From: Ahrensia kielensis DSM 5890
GTDB taxonomy: Bacteria > Pseudomonadota > Alphaproteobacteria > Rhizobiales > Rhizobiaceae
Length of the DNA stretch: 51,302 nt
NCBI RefSeq assembly: GCF_000374465.1
Contig: NZ_KB894536.1
Coordinates: forward strand, 1-51,302
Direction of reading: 5' to 3'
Position 1 is the first letter of the stretch, and each line of letters starts with the position of its first letter. Both the position numbers and the translations under genes were made by a program. Under the pieces are notes generated by a model. The model saw only the letters and a list, made by a program, of their open reading frames with translations, made no database searches and was not told where the DNA came from. Positions 40,825-49,297 of this stretch are shown piece by piece.

Positions 40825-42339
40825 ATGAATTACACTCCGCACGGTAAGCATCTGATTGCAGGAAATTGGGTTTCTGGAACTGAAACTTTTCAGTCTCAAC
40901 CTGCAAGTGGAACCGCATATTCTTTCAGTACGGGAACGCTTGAACATGTCCACGGCGCAGTGCAAGCTGCTGAAGATGCATTTTCATCCTATGGCTGGGC
41001 GACAAATGAGCAGCGGGCGTCTTTCTTAGAAAAGATTGCTGAAGAGATAGAAAAGCGCGGCGCGGATATCACGGCTTTGGGGGCTTCAGAAACTGGATTG
41101 CCAGAGGCGCGACTTGAAGGTGAGCGCGGACGAACTACGGGACAATTGAAGTTTTTTGCTGAGCACATCAGAAAAGGCGCATATCTTGACCAGCGCAAGG
41201 ATGAGGCATTACCGGACCGCGCACCTTTACCGCGTCCTGAATTGCAAATGGTACAACGTCCTATAGGGCCTGTGGCTATATTTGGCGCTTCTAACTTTCC
41301 CTTGGCATTTTCGACAGCGGGTGGAGATACGGCATCGGCGCTTGCCGCCGGCTGTCCAGTTATCGTGAAGGGGCACCCCGCACATCCTGGTACTGGTGAA
41401 TTGGTTGCAGATGCTATCTCAGCAGCCATTAAGTCATGCGGCGTACATCCCGGTGTATTTTCTCTGATCCAAGATAATGGCTTTGATGTTGGTAAGACAC
41501 TGGTTGAACATCCATTAATTTGCGCGGTCGGTTTCACCGGTTCTTTACGCGGTGGCCGTGCTCTTTTTGAGCTATGTGCTCAAAGGCCGGTTCCAATCCC
41601 ATTTTTTGGAGAGCTTGGCTCAATCAACCCGATGTTTATATTACCGCAAGCTGCCGCGGCACGCGGCGCTGATATAGGTAAAGGGTGGGCATCATCGCTC
41701 ACGATGGGCGCTGGACAATTTTGTACAAATCCCGGCGTAGCGGTGATCTTGGACGAACAAGCTGATGGTTTTATTTCAGGTGCTAAAAATGCATTGGAAA
41801 GCGTTGAAAATCAAACAATGCTTACATCTGCAATTGCCCATAGTTACCAGCAGGATGCCGAGCGGGTGGCAGCAATAACAGGCGTAAAGGCACTTGTACA
41901 AAATAAATGTGCTGATCGCGAAGCGGGCGCTCAATTGTACGAAGTTAATGCCGATGTGTGGCTTGAGAAAAATGATCTCAGCGAAGAGGTGTTTGGACCT
42001 TTGGGAATTGTGGTTCGGGCCAAAGATAATGCACAAATTATAGAGATCGCAAAGTCCTTGGAGGGACAGCTAACATCTACGCTTCACATGGATGAAACGG
42101 ACCTTTCTTTGGCACAAGATTTACTACCGATCCTTGAGCGCAAAGCAGGGCGCTTGCTCGTAAACGGCTTTCCAACCGGCGTAGAGGTTGCCGATGCGAT
42201 GGTTCATGGTGGCCCTTATCCTGCTTCAACCAATTTTGGTGCCACATCTGTTGGTTCAATGTCTATTCGCCGTTTCCTGCGACCTGTTTGCTACCAAAAT
42301 TTTCCGGTTGAATTACTGCCAAAAGCTCTTAGCGAGTAA
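40825..42339 (+). CDS. 2-oxoglutarate semialdehyde (2,5-dioxovalerate) dehydrogenase
   Basis: This 504-residue NADP-type aldehyde dehydrogenase has catalytic Cys300 (GAGQFCTNPG) and general base Glu263 (FGELGSINP), a cofactor Lys182 (VKGHPAHPGT) and the FTGS loop at 237-240. The KGHPAHP form and FGELGSINPMF are marks of the alpha-ketoglutaric semialdehyde dehydrogenase group used in pentose and sugar-acid oxidation. It completes the route to 2-oxoglutarate. It starts 20 bp after the 1-dehydrogenase gene and ends the operon. Confidence 0.92.
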   Translation: MNYTPHGKHLIAGNWVSGTETFQSQPASGTAYSFSTGTLEHVHGAVQAAEDAFSSYGWATNEQRASFLEKIAEEIEKRGADITALGASETGLPEARLEGERGRTTGQLKFFAEHIRKGAYLDQRKDEALPDRAPLPRPELQMVQRPIGPVAIFGASNFPLAFSTAGGDTASALAAGCPVIVKGHPAHPGTGELVADAISAAIKSCGVHPGVFSLIQDNGFDVGKTLVEHPLICAVGFTGSLRGGRALFELCAQRPVPIPFFGELGSINPMFILPQAAAARGADIGKGWASSLTMGAGQFCTNPGVAVILDEQADGFISGAKNALESVENQTMLTSAIAHSYQQDAERVAAITGVKALVQNKCADREAGAQLYEVNADVWLEKNDLSEEVFGPLGIVVRAKDNAQIIEIAKSLEGQLTSTLHMDETDLSLAQDLLPILERKAGRLLVNGFPTGVEVADAMVHGGPYPASTNFGATSVGSMSIRRFLRPVCYQNFPVELLPKALSE

Positions 42340-42615
42340 GAACAAGGCCGTTGTCAATGGGGTATGCTTTTCCCAAAGAGATAGGGTTAAATCTCGATAT
42401 TGGCAACGAAAATAATTCTTCATGACTTGAAAAACTGCACAATTTCATATGTTTACGCGATCAATGTTTATAAGGTTGACGCGCTTCGTGCCCGGCATAA
42501 TGATCGCTTGTGTCGGCTTATGAACTTGGTCGAAATTTCTCTGACAATATCTTCTTAATAAGTCAGATGCTATTTATGGGCTGAAACATCTTATGATGCC
42601 AAGCTAGGAACATTA

Positions 42616-43944
42616 ATGGCAATCACGAAGCCGCCGATCTTGTCTGAGTTTTCCAAGCAGTATTCAACGCGAATGGTCACGGCTTTTCGGTATGGATCGC
42701 TGGCGATTGCTGGCATCGGTCTCATCCAAGCCGTCATTTTTGCCTTGATTGGTTCGTGGTTGGTAGTGGCAATGGAGGTCGCTGTTTTCATTGCGGGGAT
42801 CGCAATTTACATTCTGATCCGGCGTGGCCATCTTGCTTTCGGGGTTTTGGCCGGCCAAGCCGCATTGATGGTGATTGCAATAGCAATGGGATTGCTTCTC
42901 GATGTCCCTACCTCTGAAACACCCCGTATCAGTCATCTTTATTTGTTGGTTTTGGCGGCTTTAGGCTATCTCAATTATCAGCGAGAAAATTCACGGGCTC
43001 AGTTGGCACTGATTGGTCTGTGCCTACTGTCGTTCATTGTGCTCTCCAGTGCGCATCTAACATCGCCCTATGTTGTACTGCCCGAAATGGTGCACACCAT
43101 AGGCACTTGGGCCAATGCATTTATGGCCACAACAATGCTTGCCGCTTGCATCCATGCCATGCAGGCCGAGTTCACACGCAAAGACAAATTCAGCCGTGAT
43201 CTTATGGACGCCCTATGGAGAGGTGAGTTCCATCTCGTCTATCAGCCACAGGTCGATGTTTCGAAAAATACAATTGGCGCTGAAGCGCTTCTGCGCTGGA
43301 ATAATCCGCAGCGCGGCTTGGTATCTCCTGTCGAATTTATCCCGCAGGCGGAAAAACTAGGTCTTATGGTCGCCATCGGCAGCTGGGTGCTCGAAAGGGG
43401 TTGTTTGACCTTGGCCGAATGGGGCGAAACGCCTCATCTTCGACATTTGACCTTGTCCATCAATGTTAGCACCAGCCAGCTTATGCACGAAGATTTTGAG
43501 ACATTTGTGCGCGACACACTGGCTAAAACCCATGCGGACCCGCAGCGACTTGTCCTTGAATTGACCGAAAGCGTGATGGTCACTGACATCGAGTTGGTGA
43601 TTGCTAGGCTCAATGGGCTGCGTGAAATGGGGATCACTATTGCACTCGATGATTTTGGCACGGGTTATTCTTCGCTGTCATATCTGCGCCGTTTGCCTAT
43701 CCAGCAGATAAAGATCGACCGCAGCTTCGTGCAAGATGCCGTGAACAGCTCAGGCAGCGCTTCGCTCGTCAAGAATATTGTCACTATGACTCGAGATTTG
43801 GGACGCACCGTTCTGGCCGAAGGGGTGGAGACGGTAGAGCAGCACGAGCTGTTGGCTGAGTTCGGCTGCATTGAGTTTCAAGGTTATCTCTATGGTAAGC
43901 CCATGGCTTTGGCCGAATTTGAAGAGCGCAACATGGGTTCGTGA
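42616..43944 (+). CDS. Membrane-anchored EAL domain protein (c-di-GMP phosphodiesterase)
   Basis: The 442-residue product has six hydrophobic segments between residues 25 and 180 (MASE-like sensor region, family not identified), then an EAL domain from about 195 to 437. The catalytic signature is intact: GAEALLRW (Glu223), INVSTSQL, ELTES, LDDFGTGYSSL, IKIDRSF, AEGVET and FQGYLYGKPM. No GGDEF domain is present, so it should only degrade c-di-GMP. AGGA lies upstream of the ATG. Its DNA looks richer in G+C than its neighbours by eye, and it has no operon partner. Confidence 0.88.
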   Translation: MAITKPPILSEFSKQYSTRMVTAFRYGSLAIAGIGLIQAVIFALIGSWLVVAMEVAVFIAGIAIYILIRRGHLAFGVLAGQAALMVIAIAMGLLLDVPTSETPRISHLYLLVLAALGYLNYQRENSRAQLALIGLCLLSFIVLSSAHLTSPYVVLPEMVHTIGTWANAFMATTMLAACIHAMQAEFTRKDKFSRDLMDALWRGEFHLVYQPQVDVSKNTIGAEALLRWNNPQRGLVSPVEFIPQAEKLGLMVAIGSWVLERGCLTLAEWGETPHLRHLTLSINVSTSQLMHEDFETFVRDTLAKTHADPQRLVLELTESVMVTDIELVIARLNGLREMGITIALDDFGTGYSSLSYLRRLPIQQIKIDRSFVQDAVNSSGSASLVKNIVTMTRDLGRTVLAEGVETVEQHELLAEFGCIEFQGYLYGKPMALAEFEERNMGS

Positions 43945-44047
43945 GAAGAGCTTGCGGTTCGTACAGGGAGGAGCAAACGTAAAAGTTTTCTTTCGAGCGC
44001 CTTCATTTCGCAAAGACCTATGAAGCCATGGGGCAGGTGGTCACGAA

Positions 44048-44066
44048 AGCGAAGTAAAGCTTCGCT
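44048..44066 (+). terminator. Hairpin downstream of the EAL gene
   Basis: A perfect 7-bp stem (AGCGAAG / CTTCGCT) with a 5-nt loop lies about 100 bp after the EAL stop. A second short stem ACCGAA / TTCGGT follows at about 44107-44122. Either may end the EAL transcript. Confidence 0.4.
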
Positions 44067-44142
44067 ACTCTGTACAAAAACAATTTTCCTTTAGCGTTGG
44101 TTCTTACCGAAACTGTTCGGTTTCAGTTTGGTCGCATCACGT

Positions 44143-44182
44143 TTGAGTGATTACTCAATTATACTGTTGAGTGATCACTCAA
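44143..44182. promoter_or_regulatory. Tandem 16-bp TetR-type operators upstream of the AhpD-like operon
   Basis: Two copies of the same dyad lie side by side: TTGAGTGA-TTACTCAA (44143-44158) and TTGAGTGA-TCACTCAA (44167-44182), the second a perfect palindrome. Their centres are 24 bp apart. The operon ends with a TetR gene (45713), the likely ligand-controlled repressor for these sites. TGAGTGATNACTCA-type dyads are a common TetR operator form. Confidence 0.78.
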
Positions 44183-44237
44183 ATTATTCTAAGTGTCAAT
44201 CATCGAAACCGAGAAGAATTTCTAAAAAGGAAAATCC

Positions 44238-44807
44238 ATGACAAACTTTACTATTCACACGATTGAATCTGCACCTGAAGCAGGTAAGCCGCTTTTAGAA
44301 ACATCACTTAAAAATAATGGTCGCATTCCAGGTTTGCACGGCACCATGGCAGATGCACCGCCATTGCTCGCAGCTTATAATTTCGCGCATCAGCAGTTCA
44401 TGGCAACCTCAATGACTGATGAGGAGAAAACTGTCGTTTGGCAAACAATCAATGTTGAAAACAATTGTCATTACTGTGTGCCTGCGCATACTGGAATTGC
44501 GAAAATGATGAAGATCGATGATGCAATCACTGATGCTTTGCGCGATGAAACACCGCTTCCGACTGCCAAACTCGAAGCCTTGCGTACATTCACATTGGCT
44601 ATGGTTCGTGACCGCGGTTTCGTTGCTGAAGCCGATACTCAAGCCTTTTTAGATGCCGGTTTCACAGAAACGAACATCCTTGAAATCATTCTGGGCGCTG
44701 CGCAAAAGCTGATGTCAAACTACACCAACCACTTTGCAAAAACGCCTGTTGACCAAGTGTTCCAAAAGTTCGCTTGGGAAAAGAAAACAGCAGTCGCGGC
44801 TGAATAA
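44238..44807 (+). CDS. Carboxymuconolactone decarboxylase / AhpD-like protein
   Basis: This 189-residue all-helical protein has the AhpD redox motif in full: Glu74, Cys77, Cys80 and His84 in ENNCHYCVPAH. Such proteins reduce peroxides or act as thiol antioxidants. AAAAGGA lies 6 nt before the ATG. It is the first gene of a four-gene unit with a small membrane protein, an FrnE-like DsbA and a TetR regulator, and the two operators upstream suggest strong repression. The combined gene content suggests a response to an oxidant or thiol-reactive compound. Confidence 0.86.
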   Translation: MTNFTIHTIESAPEAGKPLLETSLKNNGRIPGLHGTMADAPPLLAAYNFAHQQFMATSMTDEEKTVVWQTINVENNCHYCVPAHTGIAKMMKIDDAITDALRDETPLPTAKLEALRTFTLAMVRDRGFVAEADTQAFLDAGFTETNILEIILGAAQKLMSNYTNHFAKTPVDQVFQKFAWEKKTAVAAE

Positions 44808-44820
44808 TTGAAGCGCCGGA

Positions 44821-45087
44821 GTGTGTGATCGCTTCGGCACTTACCCCGACCAAGTGACACCTATCTGTGTGGCGGGTGTTATGGTTTTTAGCCCTTCGCT
44901 TCTTGCGCTGTTTTTCACCCGCTCTATGGTAATTGGTGCTTATGACACCTACCTCACTGTCCTATTTACAGCGAATGTGTTCACACTGTTGTTTGAAATC
45001 AATGATTTGCATTTATGGCTTGGCGTGATCGTCGTGTTATTAGACGCATCTGGAGTGTATAAATATGACCGAACCCCTACGTATTGA
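44821..45087 (+). CDS. Small membrane protein of unknown function
   Basis: This frame encodes up to 88 residues with two or three hydrophobic segments (VAGVMVFSPSLLALFFT, TVLFTANVFTLLFEI and LWLGVIVVLLDASGVY). It lies between the AhpD-like and FrnE-like genes, overlapping the latter by 23 bp, which suggests coupling and a real gene. The start is uncertain: GTG 44821 has CGGA very close, and ATG 44881 would give 68 residues. I do not recognise a family. Confidence 0.55.
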   Translation: MCDRFGTYPDQVTPICVAGVMVFSPSLLALFFTRSMVIGAYDTYLTVLFTANVFTLLFEINDLHLWLGVIVVLLDASGVYKYDRTPTY

Positions 45088-45709
45088 TATTGTGTCTGAT
45101 GTGATGTGCCCATGGTGCATTATTGGATATCGCCAATTGTCTGCAGCGCTTGAGGCCTCAGGAACCGCGCACGAAGTTCACTGGCATCCCTTTGAACTAA
45201 ACCCTCAAATGCCTGCCGAAGGGCAAAATACGCGCGAACACATCATGGAAAAATACGGCAGCACGCCGGAGCAATCTGAGCAATCGCGCCAGCAGATGAA
45301 GGCACTGGGCGATAGCCTTGGATTTGACTTTGCATGGACGGATGATTCCCGCATGCACAACACATTCAACACGCATCAATTGCTGCACTGGGCAGATACG
45401 CAAGGCCGTCGCCACGATCTTAAAATGGCGCTGTTCACAGCTCATTTCACGGATCAGCGCAACCTATCCGATGATAATGTGCTAGCTGATATAGCCGCTG
45501 AAATCGGCTTGAACCGCGAAGAGGCTTTGGCTGTTCTTGAAGATCAGCGCTATGCAAATGACGTGCGCGCCGCCGAAACTTTTTGGCAACAACAGGGTAT
45601 TTCAGGTGTGCCGGCCGTCGTGTTTGATCGCAAACACCTTGTCACAGGTGCACAAGGCGTGGAAAACTACACGAATATTCTGTCCCAAATCGCAAAATTG
45701 AAAAGTTGA
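45065..45709 (+). CDS. FrnE-like DsbA family oxidoreductase
   Basis: This 214-residue protein has a thioredoxin fold with an inserted helical domain and the active-site motif CPWC (Cys15, Cys18) near the N-terminus. There is no signal peptide, so it acts in the cytoplasm, as FrnE of Deinococcus does in disulfide exchange under oxidative stress. The cis-proline loop GVPAVVFD lies near residue 182. It starts inside the small membrane-protein gene and ends 3 bp before the TetR gene. Confidence 0.88.
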   Translation: MTEPLRIDIVSDVMCPWCIIGYRQLSAALEASGTAHEVHWHPFELNPQMPAEGQNTREHIMEKYGSTPEQSEQSRQQMKALGDSLGFDFAWTDDSRMHNTFNTHQLLHWADTQGRRHDLKMALFTAHFTDQRNLSDDNVLADIAAEIGLNREEALAVLEDQRYANDVRAAETFWQQQGISGVPAVVFDRKHLVTGAQGVENYTNILSQIAKLKS

Positions 45710-45712
45710 CCC

Positions 45713-46321
45713 ATGGCCCGCGCTGCAAATTATGATCGTGACGCCGCACTTGATGCGGCCATGGCTGTGTTTTGGCGCAAAGGCTACCACGCAACGTCGC
45801 TAAAAGATTTGGAAGCGACACTTAGCATGAAGCCGGGCAGTATATATGCTGCATTCGAGAGCAAAGAAAACCTCTACCTCTTGGCGATAGAACGTTATTT
45901 CGAAACGTCACGCCAAGGGTTTAGAGCAAAGATGATGCAGTTTGAGTCACCACTGGAAGGGTTGGCCGCACAGTTTCAAAACTACGTTAGCCTTGCGGAT
46001 GCAGACCCGTCACGCCGATCTTGTATGTTGATGAAAACGCTTGTGGATACCAAATCCACAGATCCCAAAATTGCTGAAGCTTCACAGAAATATTTAGATC
46101 GTATGTGCGCGGAGTTCGCAAAGACATTCGAGACTGCGCTAGATATTGGCGAGTTGCCTTCAAACGCAGATCCCAAACGGCTCGCACGCCGATATCAAGC
46201 TAATTTAACTGCCTTGCGGGTAGAGTTGGAGCGAGAAAGATCAAAGGACGACATGATCGCGCTTGCTGAAGATATGGCGCAAGAAACAATGCAGATCGGC
46301 CTGTCGCAAACATCTCATTAA
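45713..46321 (+). CDS. TetR/AcrR family transcriptional regulator
   Basis: This 202-residue protein has a TetR DNA-binding domain at residues 8-55 (ALDAAMAVFWRKGYHATSLKDLEATL, then KPGSIYAAFESKENLYLLAIERYF). The form GSIYAAFxSKExLY is that of regulators such as NemR and RutR-like/YxaF groups that sense electrophiles. A cysteine (SRRSCMLMKTL) near residue 103 lies where NemR-type sensors react. It is the last gene of its operon, with two matching operators upstream, so autoregulation is likely. Confidence 0.87.
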   Translation: MARAANYDRDAALDAAMAVFWRKGYHATSLKDLEATLSMKPGSIYAAFESKENLYLLAIERYFETSRQGFRAKMMQFESPLEGLAAQFQNYVSLADADPSRRSCMLMKTLVDTKSTDPKIAEASQKYLDRMCAEFAKTFETALDIGELPSNADPKRLARRYQANLTALRVELERERSKDDMIALAEDMAQETMQIGLSQTSH

Positions 46322-46333
46322 TGGCGAGTGTAT

Positions 46334-46366
46334 AAAAAAGGACCGCAGTCGATTAGACCGCGATCC
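46334..46366 (-). terminator. Intrinsic terminator of the SDR gene (minus strand)
   Basis: Read on the minus strand, an 11-bp stem (GGATCGCGGTC / GACTGCGGTCC) closes with two G-U pairs around a 5-nt loop and is followed by TTTTTT. On the plus strand the same positions become A-C mismatches, so the hairpin should work best for the minus-strand gene at 46419. Confidence 0.82.
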
Positions 46367-46418
46367 TAATAATGTGAAACGATGGTTCTGCTTTGAACTA
46401 ACCGTGTTTATCGGCCGC

Positions 46419-47168
46419 TTAAGAGAACAAAATACCGCCATTGATGTCTATGCATGCGCCAGTAATGAAGGCGGATTGGTCAGATGCAAGGTATGCGACT
46501 AAATTGCCGACATCTTCAGATGATCCTTCACGCTTCAGCGGTGTGGCATTGGCAACGTTCTTGCGAACTTCGTCCTTCGTGAAGGTGTTGTGGAAGTCAG
46601 TGCTTATCATACCTGGGCAAAGCGCATTGACGCGAATTTTAGGGCCGAATTCTTTTGCCATGCCACGGGTCATTGTCATGACTGCGCCTTTAGAGGCAGC
46701 ATAAGCAATAGCGCCAGGGCCACCGCCGTCACGTCCAGCTTGTGAAGCGAAGGTTATGATGCTGCTTCCCTCAGACATGTGAGGCGTAGCTGCTGAAACC
46801 AAATGAAACAGCGACGTCACATTCAGATCCATAACAGCATTCCAGTGCGCCGCGTCCATTTCACCAAATTTCTTGCGTGCAACAAGACCGCCCGTAACAT
46901 GAACTAAAACGTCAATATCACTGTTAAATCGTGATTGTGTTTCGCTGATAAGTTTTTGAACATCAGCAGGCTTTGTCATGTCGCCCTGTAGAGCAAATGC
47001 TTCGCCGCCAGCATCAACAATTTCCGCGACAGCAGAATCGGCACCGTAACCACTTGAGTGATAATTGATTGCGACTTTTGCACCTTCTTGAGCCAAGCGA
47101 AGCGCACAAGCGCGGCCAATGTCGCGGCCACCACCGGTTATGATTGCTGTTTTACCTTTTAAATTCAT
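46419..47168 (-). CDS. SDR family oxidoreductase, probably of uronate metabolism
   Basis: This 249-residue SDR has TGGGRDIG at residues 10-17 and the catalytic serine and YAASK motif (FASQAG and [11 protein letters not shown]). In place of the usual NNAG after strand 4 it has HVTGG. GGAG lies 6 nt before ATG 47168. Its neighbours are a GntR/FCD regulator on the same strand and, divergent, a TRAP transporter with kduI, so it may reduce a keto-uronate or keto-deoxy acid, but general SDR similarity cannot fix the substrate. Confidence 0.8.
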   Translation of the reverse strand: MNLKGKTAIITGGGRDIGRACALRLAQEGAKVAINYHSSGYGADSAVAEIVDAGGEAFALQGDMTKPADVQKLISETQSRFNSDIDVLVHVTGGLVARKKFGEMDAAHWNAVMDLNVTSLFHLVSAATPHMSEGSSIITFASQAGRDGGGPGAIAYAASKGAVMTMTRGMAKEFGPKIRVNALCPGMISTDFHNTFTKDEVRKNVANATPLKREGSSEDVGNLVAYLASDQSAFITGACIDINGGILFS

Positions 47169-47223
47169 TACGAGCTCCTCAGCTTGAACCGCTGATTGCG
47201 ATTTGAGATTACAAACTGATAAT

Positions 47224-47234
47224 CTGGTATGGTA
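47224..47234. promoter_or_regulatory. Candidate GntR site TACCATACCAG (minus strand) upstream of the SDR gene
   Basis: On the minus strand the region reads TACCATACCAG. A nearly identical TACCATACTAG occurs upstream of the divergent TRAP operon at 48152. Both resemble the TGGTAT-type half-sites of FCD-type GntR regulators, and the GntR gene lies between them. Confidence 0.38.
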
Positions 47235-47269
47235 GTTTTCTGGAGGTGTCAACGCTGAAGTTGGAAAAG

Positions 47270-47959
47270 CTAGTCTTCAAAAAAGTCTGCGTGATTTTCG
47301 CAGGCTTTAAAAAGCGTCCCATCAAGGTGAGCTAAGTGATGTCTGGTGCATGCAACGGCCAAGTCTTCGTCTTTGGCTTCGATGGCGTTTACAATGTCGC
47401 TGTGGTCTTCGAGCACTTCAGCCATACCAAATGTGTCGGCTAATTCCAATGTGCATACGCGATCTGTATGGGCTTTATTTGCGGCTATAACCTCAAAAGC
47501 TTGCACGCGATCCGCAGCAAAGCAAATCAAGCGGTGGAATTGGTAATCCAGACTATGCAGCTGAATGGAGTCTTTACCTTCAATTGCCAGGGCTTGTTTC
47601 TCTAAGTTATCTCGCAGGAGAGCGAGGCTATCTTTATCAGCTTTCTTGCAGGCAATACGCACGACCTCGACTTCGACCGCTGTCCGAATAAACCGTGTAT
47701 TTCTAAGGTCTTGGAGAGATATTTTGCGCACTAGTGTGGCTTTTTGCGGCCTGATTTGCAGCAAGTTTAAGTCCCCCAAACGTAGGAATGCTTCACGCAC
47801 AGGCTGCCGTGAAACTTCATATTGTTTGGCAATCTCAACTTCAGAAAGTTTTGCTCCAGGCTGCAAACGCAGCGAAACAATATCGTCTTTCAGCTTTTGA
47901 AAAATCTCTTCAGCTGAAGTTTGGCGTCTCGTATCACTCAGTGTCTGCTGAATATTCAT
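47270..47959 (-). CDS. GntR family transcriptional regulator, FCD subfamily
   Basis: This 229-residue regulator has the winged helix (about residues 18-80; [26 protein letters not shown]) and an FCD domain with its metal ligands visible: Asp and His in [11 protein letters not shown], His in [11 protein letters not shown] and His in [10 protein letters not shown]. It is a paralogue of the GntR at 937-1638. Its gene lies between the SDR gene and the TRAP-kduI operon and probably controls both in response to a uronate or its breakdown product. Confidence 0.87.
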   Translation of the reverse strand: MNIQQTLSDTRRQTSAEEIFQKLKDDIVSLRLQPGAKLSEVEIAKQYEVSRQPVREAFLRLGDLNLLQIRPQKATLVRKISLQDLRNTRFIRTAVEVEVVRIACKKADKDSLALLRDNLEKQALAIEGKDSIQLHSLDYQFHRLICFAADRVQAFEVIAANKAHTDRVCTLELADTFGMAEVLEDHSDIVNAIEAKDEDLAVACTRHHLAHLDGTLFKACENHADFFED

Positions 47960-48273
47960 ATGCTGCCCCGTTGCGTGAAGTGCGCAGTTACGCGCACATC
48001 TTTAGTAACCCGATATTCTCGCCGTAATCAATCTTTGGCTGCGCTCTAGGTTTCTGCGTTGTGGTTACTCGTTTTTAGGATTGTGGCACAGCCTATTTGT
48101 TTTTCAGGCTGGTGACTTCTCTGTGTCATTAAAACAATCTACAAAGCAATTTACCATACTAGTCAACATTTTTATTGACGAAACCCTAATAAAGGGGTTA
48201 CCCCAAATTAAGGTTCATTGAATTTGTCGCCTCAAGGCAGTCATGAACGCAAATAGCAACTGGGAGGATTACT
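47960..48273. promoter_or_regulatory. Divergent region between GntR and dctP genes
   Basis: This 314-bp gap holds no gene. It contains TACCATACTAG at 48152-48162, matching the site upstream of the SDR gene, directly joined to an inverted repeat GTCAA / TTGAC (48162-48179). These lie about 100 bp upstream of dctP and are the best candidates for GntR control of the TRAP operon. Confidence 0.45.
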
Positions 48274-49290
48274 ATGAAACTTTTTGATATGGCCAAGAGA
48301 CGCAATTTGGGATGTGCGTTGGGTTTAGCGTTGGCGCTCGCTATAGGCGCGCCTTCAATTACGCCTGCGAATGCGCAAGAGGTTACACTGCGCGGCGCGA
48401 GCATGTTCGATGAAAACCACGCCTTTACTAAAACGATGGTCAAGTTCGCTGAGCTGGTTGACGAATATTATGATGGCGACGTGAAGTTTGATCTGCGGTT
48501 AAACAGTGAGCTTGGCGTCGAAAGCGACTATGTGAACTTTCTGCAGCAGGGTGTAGCAATTGATTACACCATTTTAGCGCCGTCAAACATGGCAAAATTC
48601 GCGCCATCCATTCCGTTGATGGACATGCCTTTCTTGTTCCGTGATCTCGATCATTGGGAAAAGGTTCTATCAAGCACCACTTTCGCACCGCTCGAAGAAG
48701 AGCTTTTGAAAAACGCCGATATCAAGATCATTGGCTATACAGGCGGCGGTGTACGCAACCTTTTATCCAGTGAGCCAGTGGTAAATCTTGATGATCTTCA
48801 AGGTCATAAAATGCGTGTTATGGGCGCTCCAATTCAGGCTCAGATTTTCGCAGCTCTTACTGCAGCGCCGTCAGCAATTGCCTATAATGAAGTTTATAAC
48901 GCTATTCAGTCCGGTGTTATTGCAGGCTTTGAAAACGAAGCTGCGAGTATTCAAAACCTTAAATTTTACGAGGTTGCACCAAACGTGACGCTCACACGTC
49001 ACACGATCACAGTGCGCCCAATCGTCTTTAGCGGAAAAACTTACCGGAATTTGCCAGAAGGTCTTCAAGCAGCAATTCAAAAAGCTGGAATGGAAGCTGG
49101 CGCATATGGCCGCGAACTTGAATCGCGTGAAGATGGTCTCAAATTACAAGAGATGATCGATGCTGGTCAGATCAAAGCAACAGAGTTCGAAAACCGAGAA
49201 AAATTGCTTGAAATGGTCGTGCCTGTACAAGACGACTATGCTGCAGAAATCGGTGCTTCCGATTTGCTAACAGCTATCCGCGATATGTAA
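48274..49290 (+). CDS. dctP: TRAP transporter solute-binding protein, DctP family
   Basis: This 338-residue protein has a signal peptide (residues 1-34, ending PANAQ) and the DctP fold. Family segments include PLMDMPFLFRDLDHWEKV, LDDLQGHKMRVMGAPI with the conserved Arg that binds a carboxylate, and AIAYNEVYNAIQSGVIAGFENE. It should bind an acidic sugar or other carboxylate in the periplasm. Its setting with kduI and a GntR/FCD regulator points to a uronate. TGGGAGGA precedes the ATG. Confidence 0.9.
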   Translation: MKLFDMAKRRNLGCALGLALALAIGAPSITPANAQEVTLRGASMFDENHAFTKTMVKFAELVDEYYDGDVKFDLRLNSELGVESDYVNFLQQGVAIDYTILAPSNMAKFAPSIPLMDMPFLFRDLDHWEKVLSSTTFAPLEEELLKNADIKIIGYTGGGVRNLLSSEPVVNLDDLQGHKMRVMGAPIQAQIFAALTAAPSAIAYNEVYNAIQSGVIAGFENEAASIQNLKFYEVAPNVTLTRHTITVRPIVFSGKTYRNLPEGLQAAIQKAGMEAGAYGRELESREDGLKLQEMIDAGQIKATEFENREKLLEMVVPVQDDYAAEIGASDLLTAIRDM

Positions 49291-49297
49291 AAACATG

